A stretch of DNA of 64,000 bases from Tragulus kanchil (GCA_022376925.1 JAIOJX010000004.1:126257123-126321122), one strand, 5' to 3'; positions 34,888 to 47,579 are shown, counted from the first letter of the stretch. The notes: generated from the sequence alone by a model not told the origin. Program-made: numbers and translations.

Positions 34888-35411
34888 GACTTAAGTATTT
34901 AAAACGATATATTTTTTAAAAAATTATTTATTCATATTCATGACTATATTTTAAATTATGACATAGCAATAAAAGGTAATATATTACTAAGTATTTAAAA
35001 ACAAAGTCAGCTTGCTGAAGCAATAGACCATTCTTGGTGTTATGAAAACCAGGAGCCACTGATGAAAAGCTGCTGAAAGAATTGGTGAAACTCATGGAAG
35101 CTTGGAGCTTCTGGCTCCTTTAAGTTTCAGTTTGAAAACTCTTTGTTTAGGGAACATAATTAATCACAACTGTCATGAGGTATTTGGAAGTCAATAAAAA
35201 TCTACAGCAATAAATAAAGGGAGAGAATTTGTGCTGAGTTAAAAACGTATCACAGATTACTGAAATCTGAAACTACCCAAGTAAGAATGTATAATTATTA
35301 TCATGCTCAGTTAACTGTTTCAACAGTGTGGTTTAGTGAGCAGTTTGACAGTATATTTTGGGAAATAATTAATTTAACTTATTTTAAAATGCTTAGATAA
35401 TCTTAAAGTAG
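34888..35411. other. Unique AT-rich sequence
   Basis: No gene or repeat recognised. Confidence 0.4.
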
Positions 35412-35426
35412 TTACTGTGTACTTTT

Positions 35427-35491
35427 TTTTTTATTCTTTATTTTAAAGATTTTACAGAGTTTTGTTGTTCACCAACATGTATGTTCCCAGA
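35427..35491 (-). mobile_element. 65-bp L1-like micro-insertion
   Basis: A T-run start (plus strand) followed by about 55 bp resembling a ruminant L1 3' end in antisense. It is flanked by a 15-bp target-site duplication TTACTGTGTACTTTT at 35412-35426 and 35492-35506. This is a very short, heavily 5'-truncated retrotransposition event. Confidence 0.75.
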
Positions 35492-35579
35492 TTACTGTGT
35501 ACTTTTGAATATATAATTGTTAGCTTTAGTGCTAGGCATATCTCATTAAATAAAAGCAAATCAATCAAGAACATGTTTT

Positions 35580-35850
35580 TTCTTTTTCTTTTTTGTCACT
35601 TCTATTGGTCTTTCGGTTATTTATTTTTACTGATCTTTGTTCCTTGACCTGTGTGGGCCTTCCATCGCAGCAGCCTGTTTCGCCACAGAGCACCGGCTCG
35701 GGCGCATGCGCTCCAGAGCTCTGGCTCAGTAGTTGGACACATCGGTCTAGCTGCTCCGCGGAACGTGGAATATTCCCAGGCCAGGGATTGAATTGGCGCC
35801 CCTTGCACTGCAAGGCGGTGTCCTTACCCACTGGACCACCAGGGAAGCCC
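35580..35850 (-). repeat. CHR-type SINE with target-site duplication
   Basis: Antisense SINE with 'cacttctattggtctttcgg', 'agttggacacatcggtc', ending 'ggaccaccagggaagccc'. Target-site duplication AAGAACATGTTTT at 35567-35579 and 35851-35863. Confidence 0.92.
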
Positions 35851-36059
35851 AAGAACATGTTTTAGGTACGGTTTTCCGATATGAAAACCTTCAGTTGGCT
35901 TCAAATGTAAGCAGTGATAGCTTAGAGTTATAACCTATCAAAGTGTAACTGCACATTTGAATTAAATCTTTTTTCCTCAATATAGTATTATGGTTGAGTA
36001 TCTTCAGTTGATGAAGATTACAGTTTAGATGGTGTTTTTCATTTACTCTGAGGAGAGAG

Positions 36060-36173
36060 CATTTTATGTAGAAACAAAGGTATCCCATTGGTTCTCCCTT
36101 GAGCTGGCCCAGTGTCCTAATAGTGTTTCCAAGTCTAATAAACTTTATTCTCCTCTCAAAAAAAAAAAAAAAG
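36060..36173 (+). other. Possible short polyadenylated retro-insert
   Basis: AATAAA (in 'gtctaataaactttattc', about 36134) followed about 20 bp later by a 14-A run ending at 36172. It looks like the 3' end of a reverse-transcribed RNA or LTR. The parent is unknown and the flanking duplication is only partial, so this is tentative. Confidence 0.3.
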
Positions 36174-36179
36174 CATCAT

Positions 36180-37471
36180 GTTTTAAATATTTAGCAGTTG
36201 AAAAATATTTTAAAATAGGCATTCTTAACCAGATAGGAAATTCAATTTTCGCAAATTAAGAACAAATGCTCTTTTAATACTCGTGTGAATTATTGAAGAT
36301 TTGCATGTCAAATTTATTTTTGCACGGATATTATTAAGTTGTTTTAAAAATTGGAATCACTTGAAAGTGGGAGGTAACCATTTTAGAATAGATCTGCTTG
36401 ATCCTAAAATCATGTAAAAGTTAATGGAAATGAGATTTAATGAATTTTTGTCATTATATTTGTCAACCAAATTGCATCAGCAGTATTTCAATATTTGTCC
36501 TCTTAGTAGAAGCATTTATGTGTTAACATATTAACCAGGTTTTCTCCAGAATTTCTAAATTTTAAGTTGATTATAATATGTCATAGCTAATTCAGTACAA
36601 AATTATCTCTTTGTCTTGGTCCTGCTGTAACATCTTCAGAAAGTGATGGTGACGGTGAGTGAGGCCTCTTGACCTTGTTCTGATGAGTTATAGTCATGTA
36701 ACAGCCAGAATGGCAATATGGAACAAAAGCTTGAGTGGTCCAGTTGTGATGGACCTGGAAGCTAGAAAATAATAATCCAAAGGCATATTTGCTTACATTT
36801 TTGGCATGTCATGACAATTACATGGCATTACATATGCTGACAATTTGAGATGATTACTGTACTTTTATTATAAAAGGTAAAAGGATCATTGGCATTTGGG
36901 ATGGGGAAAAGACGAATTATGGAGCAATGATTCCTTTACCAGTAGACTATAGCCTGGGACATTTCATTTCAAGTAAACCAAGCACTGGAAATATTCTAAT
37001 GCTTTTGCAATTTGGAAGTTTATTTGAGATGCTTAAATTAAAACTGCAGACTTATTACAGATGTTCCATTACTTTTTCAAGGTAATTTCCTCCTGTTGTT
37101 GAACTGATGGACTGAAGAAAATTAATAGGTGAATAGAAAACTATTTTGTAAGCTAATTCTTGGAATGTTCCACTTACATCATTTGAATTAATTCAGAAAT
37201 TGTTTAAACCCTAGTAGCTCATGGAAACCATCTTTTTTTTTTACCTCAAGACAATCACACTTATGAAAATCTTTTTGCAGGCCTACTTTCAATCAGAACT
37301 GATTATACCCTTCATGTTATTAAGACTGATATAAATATAGCTTGAATAATTTTGGATCCCAAATTGCTAGATTTAGATATGGTGTATCCATGATTCACAT
37401 TACATTCCTAGGGACAGATGCTAAGTCTTTTCTTCCTACAGAATGCCTTCAAGGCCTTGAAGAATTAAATC
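36180..37471. other. Unique AT-rich sequence
   Basis: No gene, RNA or repeat recognised in this longest single-copy stretch of the window. Confidence 0.45.
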
Positions 37472-37485
37472 CCAATAACCTTTTT

Positions 37486-37809
37486 TTTTTTTAAAGATTT
37501 ATTTATTTATTTATTTAGAGGGGGTGGGGTGGGGAGCGAGGGGAGCAGGCGGGCTACTTCGATTGGCCTTTCATTTGTCTATTTTCATCCATCTTTGTTC
37601 TTTGGCTCCTGTGGGCCTCTCATCGCAGTGGCCTCTGCTGTTGCAGAGCACTGGCTCTGGGCACATGTGCTCCAGAGCTCCGGCTCGGTCATTGGACACA
37701 TCGGTCCAGCCGCTCCGCGGCATGTGGGATCTTCCCAGGCCAGGGATTGAACCGGCGCCCCTTGCACTGCAAGGCGGCATCCTTACCCACTGGACCACCA
37801 GGCAAGCCC
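37486..37809 (-). repeat. CHR-type SINE with target-site duplication
   Basis: Antisense SINE with a (TTTA)n-bearing tail, 'ggggtggggtggggagcg', 'cattggacacatcggtcc', ending 'gaccaccaggcaagcc'. Target-site duplication CCAATAACCTTTTT at 37472-37485 and 37810-37823. Confidence 0.92.
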
Positions 37810-38148
37810 CCAATAACCTTTTTAATGATAATAATTTATATTTGTAGTCTCATTTTTCTTTCAAATAATGTCATAGTTTTTACTACACTTTGTGTAGAAT
37901 CTCGTAAGTACATCGGAAAAGTGTATAGTTAAACTCTCTTTCTGATAGCCATCCTAGAAATAATGGATATTTTAAACTCAAGAACTGGGTTTTCTTGAAG
38001 CTAGTATGTGTGTGAATTAAATTTCATTGTTTTAAATATTTTTTTCGTTTAGTTTGCCTTGTTCTGAAATGATTCAAGGCAGTTATCAGAATGCATAAAA
38101 ATAAGACCAAGAAAATGGGGGAAGGGAAGAATTAAAAAGTAGACCAAC

Positions 38149-38430
38149 AGACTTCCCTGGTGGTCCAGTGGGTAAAGAGTCCGCCTTGCAGTGCAAGGGG
38201 CACCGGTTTGATCCCTGGTATGGGAAGATCCCTAGTGCCACGGAGCAGCTGGACTGGTGTATTCAGTTACGAGCCAGTGCTCTGGAGCTCATGCGCCCAG
38301 AGCCAATGCTCTGCAACAAGAGCGGCCACTGTGATGGGAGGCCCATACAGGCCGAAGAATTAAGATGGATGAAAGTAAATAAATGAAGGACCAATAAAAG
38401 AGGCCAAAATTTAAAAAAAAGAAAAGAAAA
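38149..38430 (+). repeat. CHR-type SINE with target-site duplication
   Basis: Sense copy: 'agacttccctggtggtccag', 'gccttgcagtgcaagggg', ending in an A-rich tail. Target-site duplication AAAAAGTAGACcAAC at 38134-38148, with a one-base variant ending at 38444. Image 39237-39518. Confidence 0.9.
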
Positions 38431-38481
38431 AAAAGTAGACTAACCAATCTGGAAGAATGAAAGTGAGAAAAATAAGGTGTG

Positions 38482-38672
38482 TATAAGAATCTGCCTGCCA
38501 ATGTAGGAGACAGGAGTTCAATTCCTAAGATCCCCTGGAGAAGGAAGTGGGAACCCATTCTAGTTTTCTTTCTTGGGAAATCCCATGAGAAAAGGAGTCT
38601 GGTGGGCTACAGTCCATGGGGTTGCAAAAGATTGCAATATGACTTAGGTGACTTAGCCATGAAACAACAGCA
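38482..38672 (+). repeat. Bov-tA SINE, 5' truncated
   Basis: Sense Bov-tA starting within the tRNA part ('gaatctgcctgccaatg'), through 'gatcccctggagaagg' to 'ctacagtccatggggttgc'. Image 39570-39760. Confidence 0.85.
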
Positions 38673-40033
38673 AGGATGTGATTAGAAACAAAGTGTATGC
38701 TGAGAGGATATTTTCTAGTGATAAGAAGCAGACACATCTTAAATTTTCTGGCAGATCATGAAAACACAGGTTCTTAGTAGGCTAACTATCTCAAAGTGTC
38801 TATACAATAACAACAATACACTTACCATGAAGAATATAGCAATTCAATAAATTGAATCTGGAGAAATACTTTTGCATTATATTCTCAGAAAAAAGAAAAC
38901 TATGGTGTGTTGTGTTAAACAGTGTTATCCACAGCATTCTTTCAAGAAATAATGGATATTTTTAAAAGCTTTTACACATTTGTGTAGAATCTGAAGTACA
39001 TCGGAAAAGTGTATAGTTAAACTCTCTTTCTGATAGCCATCCTAGAAATAATGGATATTTTAAACTCAAGAACTGGGTTTTCTTGAAGCTAGTATGTGTG
39101 TGAATTAAATTTCATTGTTTTAAATATTTTTTTCGTTTAGTTTGCCTTGTTCTGAAATGATTCAAGGCAGTTATCAGAATGCATAAAAATAAGACCAAGA
39201 AAATGGGGGAAGGGAAGAATTAAAAAGTAGACCAACAGACTTCCCTGGTGGTCCAGTGGGTAAAGAGTCCGCCTTGCAGTGCAAGGGGCACCGGTTTGAT
39301 CCCTGGTATGGGAAGATCCCTAGTGCCACGGAGCAGCTGGACTGGTGTATTCAGTTACGAGCCAGTGCTCTGGAGCTCATGCGCCCAGAGCCAATGCTCT
39401 GCAACAAGAGCGGCCACTGTGATGGGAGGCCCATACAGGCCGAAGAATTAAGATGGATGAAAGTAAATAAATGAAGGACCAATAAAAGAGGCCAAAATTT
39501 AAAAAAAAGAAAAGAAAAAAAAGTAGACTAACCAATCTGGAAGAATGAAAGTGAGAAAAATAAGGTGTGTATAAGAATCTGCCTGCCAATGTAGGAGACA
39601 GGAGTTCAATTCCTAAGATCCCCTGGAGAAGGAAGTGGGAACCCATTCTAGTTTTCTTTCTTGGGAAATCCCATGAGAAAAGGAGTCTGGTGGGCTACAG
39701 TCCATGGGGTTGCAAAAGATTGCAATATGACTTAGGTGACTTAGCCATGAAACAACAGCAAGGATGTGATTAGAAACAAAGTGTATGCTGAGAGGATATT
39801 TTCTAGTGATAAGAAGCAGACACATCTTAAATTTTCTGGCAGATCATGAAAACACAGGTTCTTAGTAGGCTAACTATCTCAAAGTGTCTATACAATAACA
39901 ACAATACACTTACCATGAAGAATATAGCAATTCAATAAATTGAATCTGGAGAAATACTTTTGCATTATATTCTCAGAAAAAAGAAAACTATGGTGTGTTG
40001 TGTTAAACAGTGTTATCCACAGCATTCTTTCAA

Positions 40034-40745
40034 TAAATGCAGAAGTTCGTGGTCAGAAATCTATTTTTTTAATGATACCCCTCAAAGTGGATTAAAGGCA
40101 TTGGATCATAGAATAATTAAGCAAAAAGATTGCTCAGGATGGTAAAACACTGTGCAGTTTTCTCAATCTGCCTTAATTCACAGTGCAATCACAGTTAACC
40201 TTGTGGTGAAAAAAATGTGTTTTTTCCTTAAAAGTCATATATCTAAGAATCCCACAATTTTAGTTTTAGAATTGAGAAAAAATATTAAGAAAGGAACAGA
40301 ATAATTGCTGCCATTGGCTCCACAAAACTGAGCAAAGAAAAGCATATAATTAAAACAAAAAATAAAACCTCATAGCTTATTTTGCAGCACTTGTGGATCC
40401 TCCCTTTACTAATGAACAATGGACAACCTGTTATTAGTGCCCAGAGTACTTTGGCAAGAAATTTAATTCATAGCATTGGAGGTCTTTGCTAATTCCTTGC
40501 TGATATTTCAGGAGTATTAATGTGGCTTTCAAGAAACGAGAGCAAATTGATTGATTTCAGGGTTGAATTTACTTGCCTTGAGCACTAAGCTTAAATTGTC
40601 TGTGTTTGGGAGAAAAAAACACTGGAAAAGATACGCTGACATGGTTGTGGTAAGTTGCTGTGACATTCTGCTTCATGCTCAGCACTGTCAGCCATCACTC
40701 AAGACTGACTAGCTAATTTAGTGAACTTGAAATGTCTAGACTTGC
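40034..40745. other. Unique non-coding sequence
   Basis: No gene or repeat recognised. Confidence 0.4.
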
Positions 40746-40805
40746 TCTTTATTAAGTCCTAAGTATGTGCCAGGCACTATGCTAAGTGCTTTACAGTCTT
40801 TCCCA
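40746..40805 (-). repeat. MIR/L2-like fragment
   Basis: 'gtatgtgccaggcactatgc' followed by 'taagtgctttacag', a common end motif of MIR and L2 in antisense. Confidence 0.5.
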
Positions 40806-40935
40806 CTAATACTTGTACCTCAGGTTGAATAGTGTCCCCTCCAAAATTCGTGTCCACCCAGAACCTCAGACCATAACCTTATTTGGAAATAAGGTCTTTG
40901 AAGAAGTAATTAGTTAAAATGGTATCATACTTGAT

Positions 40936-41152
40936 TTGACTTCCCTGGTGGTTCAGCAGTAAGAAATCCACCTGCAGTGCAAGAGCCACTGGAGATGTAG
41001 GTTCAGTTCCTGGATTGGGAAGATCCCCTGGAGAAGGGCATGACAACCCACTCCAGTATTCTTGCCCAGATAATCCCATAGACAGAGGAGCCTGGTGGGC
41101 TATAGCCAATTAGGTTCCAAAGAGTCAGACATGACTGAAGCAGCTTGTCATG
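40936..41152 (+). repeat. Bov-tA SINE
   Basis: Sense Bov-tA 'gacttccctggtggttcagc' to 'gagtcagacatgactgaagc' with a (GCAT)n tail at 41147-41162. A short 'catact.g' target duplication is visible on both sides. Image 42142-42358. Confidence 0.9.
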
Positions 41153-41340
41153 CATGCATGCATACTGGATTAGGATGGGTCCCGATCCAATGTCTGGTGT
41201 CTTTATGTTAAGAAAAAACAGCCACAGTGAAGAATGGCAGGTGGCGGCAGAGGCAGAGACTGGAATGATGAGAAGTACAAGCTAAGGTACACCCAGGATT
41301 GCCAACAACCTCCAGAAGCTAGGGGAGAAGTGTTGAAAAA

Positions 41341-41826
41341 ATGTGCACAATGAGAGAGTTGCAAGTTAAGTTTTATTTGGGGCAAAATGAGAAAAGCAGC
41401 CAGGCAGACAATTTCAGACAGGCCTGAGAAATTGCTCCAAGGAGTTGAGGGGAGGAGCCAGGAGATATAGGAGTTGTGTAACAAAGATCAGGTAGTTGGG
41501 ACATTAAAAGATTATTATTAATTAAAGAAACCAGATGTATTAAGTTAAGAAATTTAGTGCTTTTCTATGTATGGGAAGATGCAAGAGTCTGACATCACTG
41601 GAATCATTCCTCTGATATGCAGTTCAGTTCTCTGGGGCCAGTACCCAGTATTTTCACATCCTCAGTTTCCGTAAGGCTCACTGTGGAGTACAGTCTGATG
41701 GCTACTACATGGCAGGTATTCTTTCTTTCCAGAGCTCCCTCAGGACTAGTTCACCATCCATGGTGGCTGCAATTGCTGATGATTGTGACATCCTTGGTTT
41801 GCTGATATGGTAGGAAATATTCCATT
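41341..41826 (-). mobile_element. LTR-like element, member 1
   Basis: On the minus strand: a TATA-like 'tatatctcctggctcctcc', then AATAAAA ('ccaaataaaacttaactt') and a right end near 'gtgcaca'. This is an LTR-style promoter and poly(A) order. It interrupts the MaLR LTR. The same layout recurs at 48769-49255, with shared blocks such as 'gaggggaggagccagg' / 'aaggggaggagccagg' and 'atgggaagatgcaag'. Image 42547-43032. Family not named. Confidence 0.6.
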
Positions 41827-43057
41827 TCTTAGAGGCATAGGATAGTTTCTCCCTCATAGCCTTTAAAAGAACCAGCCCTGTTCGTACCATGATTTTAGAC
41901 TTCTGGTCTCCATGCTGTGAGAAAATACAGTTTAGGTTTTTTAAGTGACTAGTTTGTAGTAATATGTGTCCTTCCACTTTGGGAAATTAATGCAGTTCAT
42001 ATAAACATTCAAGGTAAATGTCTCTGTCTCCTTTGAACAAATTGTAAAGCATTGTCTGATTCTAATACCTGTACTCCCTCCACTGTCTTTTAGGCAGCTT
42101 TCATTAAATAGAAAATTAGTTAAAATGGTATCATACTTGATTTGACTTCCCTGGTGGTTCAGCAGTAAGAAATCCACCTGCAGTGCAAGAGCCACTGGAG
42201 ATGTAGGTTCAGTTCCTGGATTGGGAAGATCCCCTGGAGAAGGGCATGACAACCCACTCCAGTATTCTTGCCCAGATAATCCCATAGACAGAGGAGCCTG
42301 GTGGGCTATAGCCAATTAGGTTCCAAAGAGTCAGACATGACTGAAGCAGCTTGTCATGCATGCATGCATACTGGATTAGGATGGGTCCCGATCCAATGTC
42401 TGGTGTCTTTATGTTAAGAAAAAACAGCCACAGTGAAGAATGGCAGGTGGCGGCAGAGGCAGAGACTGGAATGATGAGAAGTACAAGCTAAGGTACACCC
42501 AGGATTGCCAACAACCTCCAGAAGCTAGGGGAGAAGTGTTGAAAAAATGTGCACAATGAGAGAGTTGCAAGTTAAGTTTTATTTGGGGCAAAATGAGAAA
42601 AGCAGCCAGGCAGACAATTTCAGACAGGCCTGAGAAATTGCTCCAAGGAGTTGAGGGGAGGAGCCAGGAGATATAGGAGTTGTGTAACAAAGATCAGGTA
42701 GTTGGGACATTAAAAGATTATTATTAATTAAAGAAACCAGATGTATTAAGTTAAGAAATTTAGTGCTTTTCTATGTATGGGAAGATGCAAGAGTCTGACA
42801 TCACTGGAATCATTCCTCTGATATGCAGTTCAGTTCTCTGGGGCCAGTACCCAGTATTTTCACATCCTCAGTTTCCGTAAGGCTCACTGTGGAGTACAGT
42901 CTGATGGCTACTACATGGCAGGTATTCTTTCTTTCCAGAGCTCCCTCAGGACTAGTTCACCATCCATGGTGGCTGCAATTGCTGATGATTGTGACATCCT
43001 TGGTTTGCTGATATGGTAGGAAATATTCCATTTCTTAGAGGCATAGGATAGTTTCTC

Positions 43058-45302
43058 CCTCATAGCCTTTAAAAGAACCAGCCCTGTTCGTACCATGATT
43101 TTAGACTTCTGGTCTCCATGCTGTGAGAAAATACAGTTTAGGTTTTTTAAGCGACTAGTTTGTAGTAATATGTGTCCTTCCACTTTGGGAAATTAATGCA
43201 GTTCATATAAACATTCAAGGTAAATGTCTCTGTCTCCTTTGAACAAATTGTAAAGCATTGTCTGATTCTAATACCTGTACTCCCTCCACTGTCTTTTAGG
43301 CAGCTCATTAAATAGTACAGCATGATAGTTAGGTGATCTAATGAAAATAATTTATCCAAAGAGCTTATGATAATTGACCAGGTACACCTATTTAATTCTA
43401 ATTCCAAGAGGAGCCTCACTTGTTATTACTACCTTGCCAAAACCTGTGATCTAGCAGGTAACCAGAGTTGGTTTTGGTGATTTCCAGACCAAAAGAAATC
43501 TTTTATGCTTGAGAGAGGGAAAATTAAGGATATTAGAAAACTATGAAATGCAGAGTGTCTATATTTTGCATTAGATTCTCAGAATAAGCTGTTACAGGCT
43601 ACTGGCAGTGACTGGGAACTCCTTGGCTGAAGTCAAGGAGTTTTGGAATTTCCGTGAACATGGTTGGAAAGATGGTCAGGAATCGTAAGAGTCACAACAA
43701 AGGTTGGGTTATCAGCATGGACACAGTTGTGTGCAGATCATGTACAGGGTAGAATAGGAGGAGTAAGGGCAGAGGGTTTAACTTGGCTCAAGGAACAGAA
43801 TGGAGCATATGGCACTCAGACAAGAAGTCACAGGAAGAAAAAAAGTCACAAGAAGGAGGTGGTGTGGAAAGGAATAGGCGAGCACCATCTGTCATGAAGG
43901 TGTGCCATCACCTAGATTTGTGCTGAATTGGAGGGTGAAGATCGCCAGTGAGTGGGGCACATCAGAGTCAGGAGATTCAGGACAGATGGGCAGATAGAAT
44001 CCCAAACTGACTAGAAATTTAAAATCACAGGAACCAATAAAATTCATTTTCCTTTCCCTTGCCAAGATGTGAGGTTTTATAAAAATTAGCAAGGTGTTTC
44101 ACATATTGACGAGGTCTCTACAGGTGACAGAAGCCTTGCTACTGTCCTCCTCCAGTAAAAATTGTGTTAATTATATGGCCTCATAGCCTTTAAAAGAACC
44201 AGCCCTGTTCGTACCATGATTTTAGACTTCTGGTCTCCATGCTGTGAGAAAATACAGTTTAGGTTTTTTAAGTGACTAGTTTGTAGTAATATGTGTCCTT
44301 CCACTTTGGGAAATTAATGCAGTTCATATAAACATTCAAGGTAAATGTCTCTGTCTCCTTTGAACAAATTGTAAAGCATTGTCTGATTCTAATACCTGTA
44401 CTCCCTCCACTGTCTTTTAGGCAGCTCATTAAATAGTACAGCATGATAGTTAGGTGATCTAATGAAAATAATTTATCCAAAGAGCTTATGATAATTGACC
44501 AGGTACACCTATTTAATTCTAATTCCAAGAGGAGCCTCACTTGTTATTACTACCTTGCCAAAACCTGTGATCTAGCAGGTAACCAGAGTTGGTTTTGGTG
44601 ATTTCCAGACCAAAAGAAATCTTTTATGCTTGAGAGAGGAAAATTAAGGATATTAGAAAACTATGAAATGCAGAGTGTCTATATTTTGCATTAGATTCTC
44701 AGAATAAGCTGTTACAGGCTACTGGCAGTGACTGGGAACTCCTTGGCTGAAGTCAAGGAGTTTTGGAATTTCCGTGAACATGGTTGGAAAGATGGTCAGG
44801 AATCGTAAGAGTCACAACAAAGGTTGGGTTATCAGCATGGACACAGTTGTGTGCAGATCATGTACAGGGTAGAATAGGAGGAGTAAGGGCAGAGGGTTTA
44901 ACTTGGCTCAAGGAACAGAATGGAGCATATGGCACTCAGACAAGAAGTCACAGGAAGAAAAAAAGTCACAAGAAGGAGGTGGTGTGGAAAGGAATAGGCG
45001 AGCACCATCTGTCATGAAGGTGTGCCATCACCTAGATTTGTGCTGAATTGGAGGGTGAAGATCGCCAGTGAGTGGGGCACATCAGAGTCAGGAGATTCAG
45101 GACAGATGGGCAGATAGAATCCCAAACTGACTAGAAATTTAAAATCACAGGAACCAATAAAATTCATTTTCCTTTCCCTTGCCAAGATGTGAGGTTTTAT
45201 AAAAATTAGCAAGGTGTTTCACATATTGACGAGGTCTCTACAGGTGACAGAAGCCTTGCTACTGTCCTCCTCCAGTATAGAAATATTGTGTTAATTATAT
45301 GG
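43058..45302. repeat. Tile-overlap duplication 15
   Basis: Copy A 43058-44178 abuts copy B 44179-45302, offset 1121 then 1120. A 4-bp deletion lies in the last 25 bp of copy A. 43058-43315 is also in duplication 14, so that stretch occurs three times. 43316-44178 holds no gene or repeat I recognise. Confidence 0.97.
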
Positions 45303-45395
45303 TGTTTAAACCATATGCACAGTCTGTACACATCTCAACTTCCCTGTCTGAAGGTGTACTTCTCTAGCTATAAAAGGATGTCATTTTTGATCACT

Positions 45396-45560
45396 GACTA
45401 TGTGCCAGGCCCTTTGCCAGTACTTTATGTACATGATGATGTCATTTCTTTTTAATCCACACAACCATGGAAAAGTTTAAGATGCAGAGAGATAAGTAAA
45501 TTTTTGTGGCCACACAGGTACAAAAGACCAAAGCTGGGATTTAAATGCAGGTCATTAAAT
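45396..45560 (-). repeat. MIR SINE
   Basis: Antisense MIR: 'ctatgtgccaggccctttgcc', 'cagagagataagtaaattt', 'gccacacaggtac', 'aaagctgggatttaaatgc'. Part is shown again at 46511-46644. Confidence 0.7.
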
Positions 45561-47579
45561 TTTACAAGCATTTTTTGTTGTTATAGTTGTGTCTCTTCCA
45601 TTCCCCTTGCCTTATTTCTTGCCATGAGTGCATGGTCTTTGTAGCCCCTGAATTAGATGAGATGGGGATTGTATATGCACAGGAGTATAGGCGAGTGCTG
45701 CACAGTACAAGCAGAGTGTGGTCTTTGTGCCTAGGGCCATGGTGGAAGAATACATCTTCTAGGGTAACTAATGGTAAGATGAGGCAGAATTATCAGGGGT
45801 CCAGAGAGTTATTCTGTGTGATAAGCTCTAAAGGAAGAATTTTTTGCATTGGGAACCATAAAATTTCCACAAGAGCGGGGATTGGTGTCCAGCTATGAAT
45901 GATCAAAGTAAAGAATCAAACTATTTAGAGCCAGAGTGTCTCAGGGAGGATGGAAGAATATTTAAAGAAATATATTGGCTTTATATCTTTCATGAAAACT
46001 TACCAAGGGGAAATTTTCATTCAGAATAAAATATCTTAGGCAGTTTCCTGTAGCTCTTCAGGATGTATCTCTACTACATTAGCATGGGTGTAGTTAGAGA
46101 ATCAAACTTGAGTTTAGCCACTTTCCAGTCAAATAAAATTTGAATGAAGTACTTCTTTTTGAACCGCAGTTTCTTCATGTGCAACATCAATACCTGCTTT
46201 GCAGGGTGAGTGAGAAGATTGTGTTTTAGGCTGACAATGAAAAGCACTTAGTGAATTGTAGTTTTCTTGTCTCAGTTGCATAGTATCCTAAGCTATACAT
46301 ATCTCGTTCCAACTGAAATCTCAATGTCAGAGGTAAGGATGGGCCCTTTTTTTTTTTTTAATATTCTCTTATTAGCAAATGCTGTAGAAACATTTCACAA
46401 ATGAATTAAAAGAATATAAAAACCAGTTTAAATTTTGGTATGCAGATAATTATGTTAGATTGTGGAGATAAAAGATGATAAAATCAAGTCTCTTAACCAT
46501 GTTGCATTAAATGTACATGATGATGTCATTTCTTTTTAATCCACACAACCATGGAAAAGTTTAAGATGCAGAGAGATAAGTAAATTTTTGTGGCCACACA
46601 GGTACAAAAGACCAAAGCTGGGATTTAAATGCAGGTCATTAAATTTTACAAGCATTTTTTGTTGTTATAGTTGTGTCTCTTCCATTCCCCTTGCCTTATT
46701 TCTTGCCATGAGTGCATGGTCTTTGTAGCCCCTGAATTAGATGAGATGGGGATTGTATATGCACAGGAGTATAGGCGAGTGCTGCACAGTACAAGCAGAG
46801 TGTGGTCTTTGTGCCTAGGGCCATGGTGGAAGAATACATCTTCTAGGGTAACTAATGGTAAGATGAGGCAGAATTATCAGGGGTCCAGAGAGTTATTCTG
46901 TGTGATAAGCTCTAAAGGAAGAATTTTTTGCATTGGGAACCATAAAATTTCCACAAGAGCGGGGATTGGTGTCCAGCTATGAATGATCAAAGTAAAGAAT
47001 CAAACTATTTAGAGCCAGAGTGTCTCAGGGAGGATGGAAGAATATTTAAAGAAATATATTGGCTTTATATCTTTCATGAAAACTTACCAAGGGAATTGTC
47101 ATTCAGAATAAAATATCTTAGGCAGTTTCCTGTAGCTCTTCAGGATGTATCTCTACTACATTAGCATGGGTGTAGTTAGAGAATCAAACTTGAGTTTAGC
47201 CACTTTCCAGTCAAATAAAATTTGAATGAAGTACTTCTTTTTGAACCGCAGTTTCTTCATGTGCAACATCAATACCTGCTTTGCAGGGTGAGTGAGAAGA
47301 TTGTGTTTTTAGGCTGACAATGAAAAGCACTTAGTGAATTGTAGTTTTCTTGTCTCAGTTGCATAGTATCCTAAGCTATACATATCTCGTTCCAACTGAA
47401 ATCTCAATGTCAGAGGTAAGGATGGGCCCTTTTTTTTTTTTTAATATTCTCTTATTAGCAAATGCTGTAGAAACATTTCACAAATGAATTAAAAGAATAT
47501 AAAAACCAGTTTAAATTTTGGTATGCAGATAATTATGTTAGATTGTGGAGATAAAAGATGATAAAATCAAGTCTCTTAA
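45427..47579. repeat. Tile-overlap duplication 16
   Basis: Copy A 45427-46496 and copy B 46511-47579, offset 1084-1083. Filler 46497-46510 is 14 bp. Differences near 46009/47093 and a T run. The 103-residue frame at 45587-45898 and its twin at 46671-46982 are one sequence shown twice; it has no recognisable domain. Confidence 0.97.
46155..46265 (+). repeat. MIR SINE 3' part
   Basis: 'cgcagtttcttcatgtgc', 'tgagtgagaagattgtg', 'aaaagcacttagtgaa' in MIR order. Image 47237-47350. Confidence 0.6.

Larger units (their letters stand above)
37889..40033. repeat. Tile-overlap duplication 13
   Basis: Copy A 37889-38945 and copy B 38979-40033, offset 1090 then 1088. The 33-bp filler 38946-38978 is an expanded, faulty version of 37862-37888, which precedes copy A: shared 'aaataatg', then a T run, then 'tta' and 'ac' blocks. 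Confidence 0.97.
40815..41965 (+). mobile_element. MaLR (MST/MLT1-like) LTR split by two insertions
   Basis: Plus-strand MaLR LTR in three pieces: 40815-40935 ('gaatagtgtcccctccaaaa', 'atttggaaataaggtcttt'), 41153-41340 ('cccgatccaatgtctgg', 'aacaacctccagaagctag') and about 41827-41965 ('gaaccagccctgttcg', 'gacttctggtctccatgc'). The pieces keep consensus order. The first gap holds a Bov-tA SINE and the second an opposite-strand LTR-like element. Most of it is shown again in tile 15. Confidence 0.7.
40908..43315. repeat. Tile-overlap duplication 14
   Basis: Copy A 40908-42111 and copy B 42114-43315, offset 1206 then 1204. Filler is 2 bp. Differences: T/C at 41946/43152 and an extra TT in the last 15 bp of copy A. 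Tile 16 supports T at the first site and no TT at the second. Confidence 0.97.

Noticed and set aside
45587..46982. Pair of identical 103-residue frames resembling a two-gene family
   Set aside because: They are two images of one stretch in duplication 16 and overlap MIR-derived DNA; no recognisable domain.
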